From Nemertoderma westbladi (lineage: Eukaryota > Xenacoelomorpha > Nemertodermatida > Nemertodermatidae): a DNA stretch of 30,631 nt. The notes beneath the pieces are model-generated. The model worked only from the letters and a program-made list of their open reading frames with translations, had not been told where the DNA came from and made no database searches. Both the position numbers and the translations under genes were made by a program. The stretch covers positions 1 to 30,631 of the forward strand of contig JAUCBJ010007103.1 in assembly GCA_032718475.1 (NCBI GenBank), given 5' to 3'. Below, one piece after another: positions 18,677 through 27,642 of the stretch; positions within the stretch are counted from its first letter, which is position 1; each line of letters starts with the position of its first letter.

Positions 18677-19226
18677 TGTTAGCTTATTCAATCCCGCTAA
18701 CCCAAACCCATAAAGTAAGCCATTAAGCAATATTGGGGGCCACGAGATTGGGTAATCAACCAACTCGTGTCACCCCAACAAAATGGGAAGGAGAAACACA
18801 ATCAGGGTCAGGGGCCAAACCCCTAACCGAGAGAGAACAGGTGGAGTGAACGGGAACACTCCAAAGGGCGCCAACAAGGGTATCAACCAATCAGAGGGGG
18901 GAAAGGCATCGATTAGGTAGAGTAACAAGGCCAACCCGTGCAATATAGCCAGTTGGCAGTAATCATTTCACTCAGTTATCTCAGTGTTAGTTATTGGTGT
19001 TACAGTAGTTTACAACATTTAGCTAGGGAAGTACCGGGACTTCAATTACCGTCTCCCGCCTTCCATATACAATAATAACTTTATCCACCATTATATCATA
19101 TCTATATCTATATACCCAAATATTATACACATCGAACAACCGAAACTCTTTTACTCTTCACACACGGCGGGGACGCGTGAACTGACAAAACCGGATAAAC
19201 CGGGATCCTATCTGGATCCCGTCACA
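18677..19226 (+). repeat. 3' LTR
   Basis: Copy of 6417-6966 with two substitutions over 550 bp (C at 18803 for G, T at 19196 for C). It is followed directly by the ATATT duplication. Confidence 0.95.
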
Positions 19227-19231
19227 ATATT
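19227..19231. repeat. 5 bp target-site duplication ATATT (right)
   Basis: Second copy of the duplication flanking the LTR element; see 6412-6416. Confidence 0.9.
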
Positions 19232-19978
19232 GGTTTCAACCAATGCGGCTCGAGTATCCATAAATGCTCTTGCAATAGACATGAGTGGAGAGGTTACTAT
19301 TCGATTGAAAGCTGTTGTAAGAGATATTAAAAAGGGACACATTGGTTTGTTGCCATACGTTCGAGACGATCAATGTCAGGGGCTATCACCATTAGATATA
19401 TACCGAGGAATGCCAGTAATGGTGACACAAAATATTGCAGTCGAAATGGGTGTAGCCAACGGCTCGCTTGCATGGATTTGGGGTATTCAGTTCCCCAAAG
19501 GTACGGAATTTGACGAAGAACCATACAGACAAAATTCAAACATATTAGTAAAAGTGCCGAATAGATTTTCCAGAGGTGATTTACATAAAATTAATGGAGG
19601 CAAACGATGTCAATTATCCAAATTTACCTGAAAGAATTTTTCCTGTTGTACACACAGTACCAATTGAACAGAAAGTTTGCGTTAAAATTACAGGTAATTT
19701 CTCTTTTAGTATGGTTATCAAACAATTTCCAATTGGTGCTGCATTTTCGCTAACAGGTACAGGGAATGACACTGAATAATGTTATAATTGGTAATTGGTC
19801 CGAAGGTCGATGGAATGGATTCAAAGGTCCTGGACTTTACGTGGCGCTGTTAAGGGTAAAGTCACATCAAGGACTTTATCCCTTATTTAATTTGCCTAAA
19901 AATCTCGACAAATTCAAACCCTCTTTGGATAATATTACTGAAATGAAACGTCTCGAAAATTTATATTGTTCGGTGTGA
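19232..19978 (+). pseudogene. PIF1-like helicase remnant, 3' portion
   Basis: It continues the helicase frame interrupted at 6416: VSTNAARVSINALA, then a GMPVMVTQNIAVEMGVANG stretch that corresponds to the PIF1 'nucleic acid-binding/insert' region, FPIGAAFSLT (motif V region) and GLYVALLRVKSHQGL (motif VI, usually YVALSRV). Frame changes near 19570-19620 and 19765 separate these parts. The bases between FSLT and GMTL are fewer than in intact relatives, so the usual HKxQG segment is lost. The protein cannot be functional as it stands. Confidence 0.75.
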
Positions 19979-20130
19979 ATCCTTGAATTGTGATTCCTGT
20001 TTCCAGCCGACTGCGACTCAGTTTATGGCTGTCCGCTCTATAACTAACTCGGTGAAGGTTTTCAGAACATTGTTAAGGTTCCAAACTCATGTCCATTACT
20101 TAAACAAAGCAACATTAATGTAACATGACC
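19979..20130. other. non-coding DNA after the helicase remnant
   Basis: Nothing recognisable is present. Confidence 0.4.
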
Positions 20131-20225
20131 AGTCCATAGCCCAATTAGTAGCGCATGTCATTAAATTGTGGCTTGAATCAGATGAATCAGAAGGTTGCCA
20201 GTTCGGTCCCGTTTCGGGATAGAGT
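20131..20225 (+). repeat. tRNA-like sequence (tRNA pseudogene or SINE head)
   Basis: It contains an A-box-like stretch (TAGCCCAATTAGTAGCGC) and a B-box-like stretch (AGTTCGGTCCC) at a tRNA-like distance, followed by T-rich sequence. The segment between them is too long and a clean cloverleaf does not form, so it is not a working tRNA gene. Confidence 0.35.
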
Positions 20226-20488
20226 TTTTTCATTTTATATAATTTATTCTTAACTTTGGTAATAAGTGAGGGATATTATATACATACAGTACTCATTCAT
20301 TCATACATACATCGCTATCGTAGAGTATATTGTATGCGTTTTATTTATTATTAATCTGTCCATTAAAGTCAATTGTACAACCAGTTATTGGTTGGATATG
20401 GTGAAATAATTGTTCATCTTTTCGCTAATCCACTAATCCAGATATTGAATTATGATTTATTTTTTTTCGGTTTTTTGTTGTCTTATAG

Positions 20489-20852
20489 GGTGTACAGACA
20501 ATTCCGACCCGGACAATTCCGATCCACTCAGAGATCGAATTAAATTTTCATAGGTCGGAATTGTCCAGATCCAGCATAGGACAATTCCGACCCAAATAAT
20601 TAAAAATAATAATAGTTATAAATAATAATTTTATTAAACATTACATTGTTTTATTATTCAACATAAGATTGCTGTTTTCTGGAACACAGATTTTTGTTAT
20701 TGATTACAGGTATTTTCTATTCATAACTTTTTTTATTTGGATCCGGACAATTCCGACCCATGAAAATTTCATTCGATCTTTGGATGGGTCAGAATTGTCC
20801 AGGTCGGAATTGTCCGGGTCGGAATTGCCCGGGTCGGAATTGTCCTAGCTTC
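20489..20852. mobile_element. foldback MITE with 15 bp subterminal repeats and 9 bp TSD
   Basis: A 364 bp element flanked by GTCTTATAG at 20480-20488 and 20853-20861. Both ends carry tandem or dispersed copies of GGACAATTCCGACCC in inverted orientation: two copies at the left end and about four at the right end, plus internal copies at about 20555-20570, 20579 and 20744. The arms also share GATCGAAT...AAATTTTCAT. A 9 bp duplication and long arms fit a Mutator-like non-autonomous element. It has no coding capacity. Confidence 0.75.
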
Positions 20853-20906
20853 GTCTTATAGACGGTCTTCTTATAGCCAGCTTGCTGGCTTTCTAGTATT
20901 TTTTAA

Positions 20907-22106
20907 GGGGGGAGGTGAGTAATTAGTCAACTTTTGTTATTTTCCCCATAACATCCATAATATTTGTAGGATAAACTTAATATTTGGTGAGCAGCCATCA
21001 AATACATGAATAAAATAAAAAATTAAAAAAAATTAACATAATTTATGCGAATTTTTTAATTTTTGTAAAGGCTTTGCCAGTTTTCACTCAAGTGGTATAA
21101 AATTTGGTATGTGAGTCCATCATCATATAACCAATAGTTTATATTGACAGTTTATATTAGTTTATATTAGTAAAAATAATTTTTTTTTAATTTTGTCAAT
21201 AAATTGTCTGAAGGACTATTATTAGCATCTGCATGCCAAAAATCAGCCTTTTTCGATCATCTGGTAAAAAGCCTTTAGCTTTTTAGTATCAAAATAATAG
21301 TTTTGAGATAATCAACTTTGAAATTCAAACCTTCCCGCCAATTTTCTACAAAACGGGAAGAATTTTCTAACATCGCTTCTTAAGAAAAATATGAAAGCAC
21401 AGCAGTTCCAATTTTCCACATGGGGTTTTCCTGGTAGGTTATTTCATTTCCGATGTCAGTGTTTAAGTTTGATAGAGTCTAGACTCGGTGTATGTAATGT
21501 ATGTATGTATCGTGTGTATGTATGTATGTCTGCTATCAAAAACTAAGAGAGGACAACAAAGAACAAATTTTCACACAGTTGTGGTTCTCCAGGTTCGTGA
21601 TTTTATTTCTGACGCCAGTGTTCAGGTTTGATTGAATCTAGACTGTATATTTGTATGTAGGTATGCCAGTCTGTCTGTATGTATGTCTGCCTGTATGTTT
21701 GTCTGTCAAAAAATATTAAAGTACACCAAATCTCTGGAAAGGGCTGATTGTCAGAGGCCTTACCGCTAATACGTAGTTTACATTACATTGCATTTGCTTT
21801 GCATACAGCCCTGCAGTCAGATAAGCAGTATTAATTATGTAGAAGTCTTTCCTAGCAATTCAAATTTCCCTCCATTACTGATAAATTGCAATATTGCTTT
21901 TGATTATTCCTCATTGACATCAAAGGGACAAAATCTAAGAAAAATTACCTTCTTTTGGCAGAAGGGCATCATATGAATATTCTCGCATATCTCAAAAACT
22001 AAAAATGGTATGAACAAGCCGTTTTTAGTTTCGAAATCGCCATAAAAAATTACATTAAAACAGAAAAAAAAAATTAAAAAAAAAAATTAATTACTCACCT
22101 CCCCCC
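20907..22106. mobile_element. 1,200 bp TTAA-flanked TIR element
   Basis: Perfect 19 bp inverted termini (GGGGGGAGGTGAGTAATTA at 20907-20925 and its complement at 22088-22106) are flanked on both sides by TTAA (20903-20906, 22107-22110). TTAA duplications are typical of piggyBac-type transposition. No transposase ORF is present. The interior holds a degenerate duplicated block of roughly 150 bp (about 21408-21545 and 21567-21710), with shared TTTGATAGAGTCTAGACT-like and GTATGTATG microsatellite segments. Confidence 0.75.
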
Positions 22107-22221
22107 TTAACATAAGATTTATGACTTACAGTAATTTCTTACCGATGTAGGACTGCAGCTGTAATTTAGACATCCGAACTCATCTGAAAACGACTTTCGA
22201 AACAAAATCTGAAAACGACTT

Positions 22222-25200
22222 ACCTACTACTACTACTACTATGATCGGCATGCTGCATTGCAGCTGCATTTTTAAGAATGCTGTGCCGGCTTATCGACAA
22301 AATCGCACCGCCACAACTCCCTATCACCCATGACATTTGCTAGATCATCCGCATCTTCAAGGCCAGTGTCCTTTAAGATGCGTCTCAGGAAAGTCATGGG
22401 TTGTCCACCATGCTTATTCACTCCATGAGGCTGCCAAAGTACAAGATTATGCACTGGCTGGTCCTCACGGCGAAAGCAATGCCCTGCAAAGCGGAGCCGA
22501 TTTTGTTCTAGTGTCAAGCTTGGGGGAACCAATGAGACACCTCCAATGTTATATAGTGTCTGGTTGGAGATGTGTGCATTGTACTTGACACAATGTACCC
22601 GGCGTAGCATTCTTGTGAATGTGCCATCCAGAGATTTGGTGTCCTCAGCAGTTAGAGCCCAGCATGGACTCCCGTAGAGGAGTACTGGAACTACTGCTGC
22701 TCTAAATAATCGGACCTTAAGTTTCCGATTAATTCTAGGTGACTTCCAAATCCTGGAAAGCCTATTCAAGGCTGCCCATGCCTTTCCCTTACGTATTCGA
22801 AGGTCCTCACCTGACTTCCGGATCCATGATCCCAGGTAACAGAAGTCGTCCACATGCTCAAGCATACCATCCTTTGAGCTTATGCTCATCCGATCAGAGA
22901 CTTGCTGAGGACTTTCAAAGTTAACTGTCAGAATTTTGGTCTTTCTGGAGTTAATAAAAAGACCAACACTAGAAGCAGCATGTTCTAATGAGCTGAGGAG
23001 CCGCTGGGCTCCCTCTAATGATTCTGAGAGTACTCCTAAGTCATCAGCAAAGTCTAGATCAGTTAGGTACTTGGCAGGATTTCCTCGACTTCTGGAGCCA
23101 GTAGGTAGAGTTATCATCACCCCATCATCATTATGATGATCTAAGGACATGCGTAGAACATAGTCAACCACAATAATGAACAAGAATGGTGCAATTGTGT
23201 CTCCTTGGAGGACGCCCCATAACACTTCAAATGGTTCTGTGTCACCGTCAACAGTAGACACAAATGTTGTTGAACCATCGTATACTGATCTGATTGCTGC
23301 AATAATTTCATCAGGAATCCCATATAATGAAAGTATGCTGAACATACGTGAGCGAGAGACTGAATCAAAGGCCTTGAAGAAGTCAACAAAGATAACAGCC
23401 AGATGCCTGTCTTTCTTTTTTGATAACTCTTCAATTATCCTTCTAAGTGCCAAAATGGGCTCCATGGTCCCACGACCTTTACGGAACCCATTCTGATTTC
23501 CACGTAGCAGTCTCTCAATGGGATCCCTGATGCGATTTAATAGAATTCTATTGTATAGTTTTGCAGCAATCGAGATCAATGAGATTCCCCGAAAAGAACC
23601 ATAGAGTGTTAGGTTGCCCTTCTTGGGAACTGGCACCAACTTATTTGTTTTCATTTCTTGTGGGACTCTTGTTGTACGGTACATGTCTACTATGATGGGA
23701 TAGATGAGCTTTAAACACTCAGGTATTTTAAAGACCTCAGGGGGAACACCATCTACTCCACTGGCACGATTGGTCTTAATGCTCTTTGCAGCAGCATTCA
23801 CTTCTGCAAAGGAGATATCGCCAATGGGAATATCTGGGAGTACAGACTCAGACACTTTTACTTCTATAAAGTTATCAGGCAATACCCTGTCATTATTGAG
23901 GAGCTTTTCAAAGTGGGCTTTCCAACCATTGAGGCGATCGGCTGGTGATTCAGCCTTAACCTTGGTGGTTGGTTGGCTTTTCCGCCCAGTAAGCAGATTG
24001 ATCGATTTCCATGCCTGGGATGATTGCCTGCTGTCGTCAGCATCATTGATGGCATCAACCTGTTGGTTTATTAGCTCCTGTAGATTAACAGAGTACTGCC
24101 TGTTCAGGGACCTAGATGCAGCTTTAACTGCATTCTTGGCCGCTGTAGTCTGTTTGAGTCGGGACTCTTTCTGCGCCTTATGAAGGTCATTTCGGCACTT
24201 CTGAATTTTGTTGTCAGTCCAGGGGGCCCTTTTCCTGTTTCGAGGGTATACAGGAACTGTTTCTGCAGCTGCTAACTTAACTGCTTCTGTAAAGGCAGTA
24301 TAGCCCTCACAGTGATCTGCCGCCTCAGAGGCAAGAGCCTCATACCTGTTGCTCAGCTGTAGTGTGAAGCTGGATCTCACACTTGGCTGTTGCAACAGAG
24401 AGGACCAGTCATGCCGTGGCAAGGCAGATTTCGTTGTTCTGTTAGCACGCAGACTAAGTCTTACCTTGGCCACAATAAGGCGGTGATCACTGGAGAAGGG
24501 TCGAAGTGTAAATGCATTACAGTCTTGTATAGAGCTCCTGTATTTCCTACGAAACAGAATATGGTCTATCTGGGACTTGTGACCACTGGGTCCACTATGA
24601 GTCCATAGCTTTCCAGTTCGCTTCTTGAACTGGGTTCCAGCCGAAAACAATCCATTTCCAGAGATAAAATCCTGAAGATGGACAGAATTTCGGTTAACAC
24701 TATTGCTATAGACCCAGGGCGATGTAGGTGATTGATGCAGACTTGCATTAAAGTCTCCCAGGAATGTTAAGAATGCATGCTGATCCACTCCATCAGTAGC
24801 TGCTTGTAGATTGTGGTAGAAATTTTCCACCTCCTCTACAGGGGCAACACTAGTTGGAGAGTAGCACACAATCAGAACCACCTTAGGAAACTTCTTAGCC
24901 AGTCTTCCAGAACATGAGAAGTGGCAACGGATGATGCGGTTAGAGATTTGGTCTATTTTGTCCAATGCTGCATGTGCAGTTGGATTCATCAATAGACCAA
25001 TTCCACCATTGCCACTATCATCTGCTGACGCGAGGGCGAGTCGCCAACCACCCCCCATGTCCTTAATCAGAACCTCATCAGTCTGTCCAGTCTGCATTCG
25101 GTGCTCTTGAACACCCACTGCGCTAAGAGAAAGCTTATCTGCCAAGGCAGTCAGCTCACCTTGTCGCATTGGGGACCCGAGTGTTAGGGTGTTTACTGAG

Positions 25201-26030
25201 GCTAGTCTTGTGACTTGCCTCAGATTCACCAATGGCTTTGTTGGTCGGGGTGGAACATGAGAGTAGCCTCCAACTCCAGAATCCCTCTCCCCATCACAAT
25301 CTGGCCTTCCTGGTGACCCAGGGTTTGGGCCAGAAAGGTCATCAGGAAAGGGACTCAAAGAATTGTTGGCTGCTCTCTCTCCAGTAGGGGGTGAGACAGG
25401 CAGCCGGTCAGGAGTTAACTGACGCCTGTGAGGCCGATTGTGTCCGGTAATTCCACTGGCCTCTAGTGGCCGGACCTCCGCATTGCTAATGTAATCCATA
25501 GTGGGGGTTGGGGGGTGCTTTTTTGCCGAGTCAGCTCTCGGGGCAAATACCACACCCTGGTTTGCCATTCCACAGGGTGGGTGTCGCAATGGAGTCAGAT
25601 ATGAGGCCCATCACCCATATCTACTCTGGCGCACATGACCCACCATTGGCTGTTGCAGCTCATCTGCTGGGTCATGCCCTGTACCCTTGCTGCCAGGTGC
25701 AGGTCGCAGTGAAGTGCTCTCAGAGTGGACATGAGAACACTCTACTCCTGACCAGCCATTGGTAGATCACCATCTGCCTGGTCAGGCCATATACCCCTGC
25801 AGCCAAGTATATGGGTCCTTAATCCAGGACCAAGGGCGTCCTTATCCCAGAACGAAGGGGGTCCTAGTTACAGGACCAGATTTGCCCTAGTAAGAGGGTC
25901 TATGCAGCTACAGGTGGCACCTCCTTTATGCTGCATGGAGGTGGCAAGTTTTCTTGATCAATGACCTAGAATACTTGACCTGACCTGTGGAGCACGGCGG
26001 CCCTCAGGGAGGGGAAGGGTAAACCCTATA
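22222..26030 (-). mobile_element. full-length RTE-like non-LTR retrotransposon
   Basis: Minus-strand element ending in a TAG/CTA microsatellite (22222-22242), which is the usual kind of 3' end in RTE-type LINEs. One long ORF (22272-25568) is preceded by a GC-rich 5' leader of about 460 bp reaching to roughly 26030, where composition becomes AT-rich. The leader has repeated GGTCCT/AGGACC motifs. No target duplication was resolved, and the 5' limit is estimated from composition. Confidence 0.85.
22272..25568 (-). CDS. LINE ORF: APE-type endonuclease and reverse transcriptase
   Basis: The 1,098-residue ORF starts at the ATG at 25568 (MANQGVVFAP); the open frame reaches to 25589 only via a TTG. 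A Pro/Ser-rich N-terminal extension (~115 residues) precedes an APE-like endonuclease with ASVNTLTL, VQEHR (catalytic Glu), GGIGLL, YSPT, LGDFNA, QIDHILF and SSDH. The RT follows: VPKKGNLTLYGSFRGISLIS, VDFFKAFDS (motif A), GVLQGDTIAPFLF (motif B), DFADD (motif C), then FCYLGSWI and LRFAGHCFRRE. All catalytic residues are present and the frame is unbroken, so it may be functional. The product nicks target DNA and reverse-transcribes its own RNA. RTE or RTEX is the likeliest clade from motif style and single-ORF layout. Confidence 0.9.
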   Translation of the reverse strand: MANQGVVFAPRADSAKKHPPTPTMDYISNAEVRPLEASGITGHNRPHRRQLTPDRLPVSPPTGERAANNSLSPFPDDLSGPNPGSPGRPDCDGERDSGVGGYSHVPPRPTKPLVNLRQVTRLASVNTLTLGSPMRQGELTALADKLSLSAVGVQEHRMQTGQTDEVLIKDMGGGWRLALASADDSGNGGIGLLMNPTAHAALDKIDQISNRIIRCHFSCSGRLAKKFPKVVLIVCYSPTSVAPVEEVENFYHNLQAATDGVDQHAFLTFLGDFNASLHQSPTSPWVYSNSVNRNSVHLQDFISGNGLFSAGTQFKKRTGKLWTHSGPSGHKSQIDHILFRRKYRSSIQDCNAFTLRPFSSDHRLIVAKVRLSLRANRTTKSALPRHDWSSLLQQPSVRSSFTLQLSNRYEALASEAADHCEGYTAFTEAVKLAAAETVPVYPRNRKRAPWTDNKIQKCRNDLHKAQKESRLKQTTAAKNAVKAASRSLNRQYSVNLQELINQQVDAINDADDSRQSSQAWKSINLLTGRKSQPTTKVKAESPADRLNGWKAHFEKLLNNDRVLPDNFIEVKVSESVLPDIPIGDISFAEVNAAAKSIKTNRASGVDGVPPEVFKIPECLKLIYPIIVDMYRTTRVPQEMKTNKLVPVPKKGNLTLYGSFRGISLISIAAKLYNRILLNRIRDPIERLLRGNQNGFRKGRGTMEPILALRRIIEELSKKKDRHLAVIFVDFFKAFDSVSRSRMFSILSLYGIPDEIIAAIRSVYDGSTTFVSTVDGDTEPFEVLWGVLQGDTIAPFLFIIVVDYVLRMSLDHHNDDGVMITLPTGSRSRGNPAKYLTDLDFADDLGVLSESLEGAQRLLSSLEHAASSVGLFINSRKTKILTVNFESPQQVSDRMSISSKDGMLEHVDDFCYLGSWIRKSGEDLRIRKGKAWAALNRLSRIWKSPRINRKLKVRLFRAAVVPVLLYGSPCWALTAEDTKSLDGTFTRMLRRVHCVKYNAHISNQTLYNIGGVSLVPPSLTLEQNRLRFAGHCFRREDQPVHNLVLWQPHGVNKHGGQPMTFLRRILKDTGLEDADDLANVMGDRELWRCDFVDKPAQHS

Positions 26031-26996
26031 AAGTTATTATATTCAGATATTGTATCTCGGAAGAAATTGAGTTGATTTTTTGGGTTTGTTTGAGTAGGTC
26101 TATAAGCTTTCTTAGAAGTGTACATTTTCAGATTTTGGTGTACTTTTGATGTACGTACAGTATTTGGTCGATTCCTATGATTGGCATATATGTTGTCTTG
26201 ATTTAGGCCTCATTTTTTTTGTTTTGGGTGATTAAACAAAATCAATAAAGTAATTATGAATTAAGATGTTTGTTTAGGGATTATGAAAACTTAAATATAA
26301 TAAATCCTATGAATTTTGATTGGTTGGTAAATATAAATAAACGATATTATGTGATTTCTGATTGTTAAATACTACAAGTTAAATGTTTCGGTTTATAAAA
26401 TCAAACAATACAAACACTTCAATTTAAAACTAAGTCAGTAAGTAGTGTCCTAATAAGAACTACAGTATAAGATAAATTTTTTATTAAAGCAACAGTGCCG
26501 CAACAAATCTGTTTCTCGTATTTAACTGCTAATGCATAATGCTTAATTATGCTTAACAATGATTAATTTTTTAGACTTTTTAGACTTTTATTTTAGGGAT
26601 AATTAGTTGGAAGGCTTTGTGTTTGTTTGTGCTATTTCAATTATCTTGTTCTAGAATATCAAACGCTTTTTTTTAGGTCTATATAGACAGTACAAACTTT
26701 AAACTGATTTATTGAACAGTATTTTCCCGGTAGGCAACTTTTTTTTACAGAGATTTTCGATTATGAAGCATGAAGGTATTTGATAATTTTTAGTTTAATG
26801 AAGTAGTATATTTGGGACGTTAAAAATTTGTATGTTTACTTGACAATTTTGAATTTGTTTTGGATTTTGTTTATTTATTTTCGTCGCAAACTTATTATTA
26901 ATAAATAAATATAAACTGCTAAATATATTTCTGTCTGTAGGCCTATTTCATATTTAAACTGCGCGCACCAGCTTTTTTCTGGATATTTATGGATAT
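26031..26996. other. AT-rich region without recognised genes
   Basis: No coding region or repeat is recognised. It separates the LINE from the MITE-like element in front of TBC1D23. Confidence 0.5.
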
Positions 26997-27486
26997 GCTG
27001 ATTTCTGAATATGGGCCAATTAGATTAGGATATTTTTTTCTGGGTGATAATATTATATCACCCGGGTGATAAATATTATCACCCGGGTGATAAATAATAT
27101 CACCAGGGTGATAAATAATATCACCCGGGTGATAAATAATATCACCCGGGTGATAAATAATATCACCCGGGTGATAAATAATATCACCCGGGTGATAAAT
27201 AATATCACCCGGGTGATAAATAATATCACCCGGGTGATAAATAATATCACCCGGGTGATAATTAATATCACAGGATCACCTGGGGCTGGGATAAATGTGT
27301 TGTTTGGTTAGAAAAGCACGCCTCTCTGTGTCTGTAACCTGTTCCTTTCCCTCAATTGGTAACAATATCGTTTGTTGTTTTGGTTAGAAAAGCCTCCTCT
27401 GTAACCTGCTCCTTCCCCTCAATTGGTTGGTAACAATATAGGCTACCCAGAAAAAAAAAATCCGAATCTAATTGGCCCAAATCAGC
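26997..27486. mobile_element. MITE-like element carrying a hairpin array
   Basis: Inverted arms at 26997-27045 and 27445-27486 share GCTGATTT, GGGCCAATTAGATT(A/C)GGA, a T or A run and CTGGGT. Inside lie an array of 21 bp hairpin units (27043-27273) and a duplicated block of about 65-70 bp (27300-27370, 27373-27438; GGTTAGAAAAGC ... CTGTAACCTG). No ORF other than repeat translations is present and no target duplication is resolved. Confidence 0.65.
27043..27273. repeat. eleven tandem 21 bp hairpin units
   Basis: Units start at 27043, 27064, 27085 and then every 21 bp to 27253. Each has GGGTGATA and TATCACCC arms around AATAA, so each can fold by itself, and CCCGGG forms where units meet. The first and last units are degenerate. 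Confidence 0.95.
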
Positions 27487-27642
27487 CACCGTACCAGCTT
27501 GGTAGGTTCAGTTTAGATCTGGTTTAGTTCAGTTTACAGGTTTAGTGCAATCCAGCAATCTGCAGTGCAACTGCAACAGTCTGACAATCAGACAGTGCAC
27601 GAGTGCAGCAGTGGGTTCTACAGTTCTAGCATCTCATTGAGG

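Larger units (their letters stand above)
6417..19226 (+). mobile_element. full-length BEL/Pao LTR retrotransposon, 12.8 kb
   Basis: Complete element with 550 bp LTRs (TG...CA), 5 bp target duplication, Gag-protease-RT-RNase H-integrase in BEL/Pao order, and a polypurine tract. LTRs differ at only two sites (6543/18803 and 6936/19196), so the insertion is recent. At 12.8 kb it is large for the family. Extra length comes from a ~3.2 kb Gag-like/accessory region upstream of the recognisable Gag, and from a 3.1 kb stretch downstream of pol with a tandem array, a CCHC-knuckle ORF and a long untranslated tail. Several frame breaks disrupt its ORFs. Confidence 0.92.

Noticed and set aside
23704-24183. 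Plus-strand ORF of 159 codons, and its counterpart at 4274-4765
   Set aside because: Both are antisense shadows of the LINE RT region, which has clear motifs on the minus strand.
27043-27273. CRISPR-like array
   Set aside because: Units are contiguous 21 bp repeats with no variable spacers, in an animal genome context.
27053-27311. Two opposed ORFs of 72 and 81 codons
   Set aside because: They are seven-residue repeat translations of the 21 bp hairpin array.
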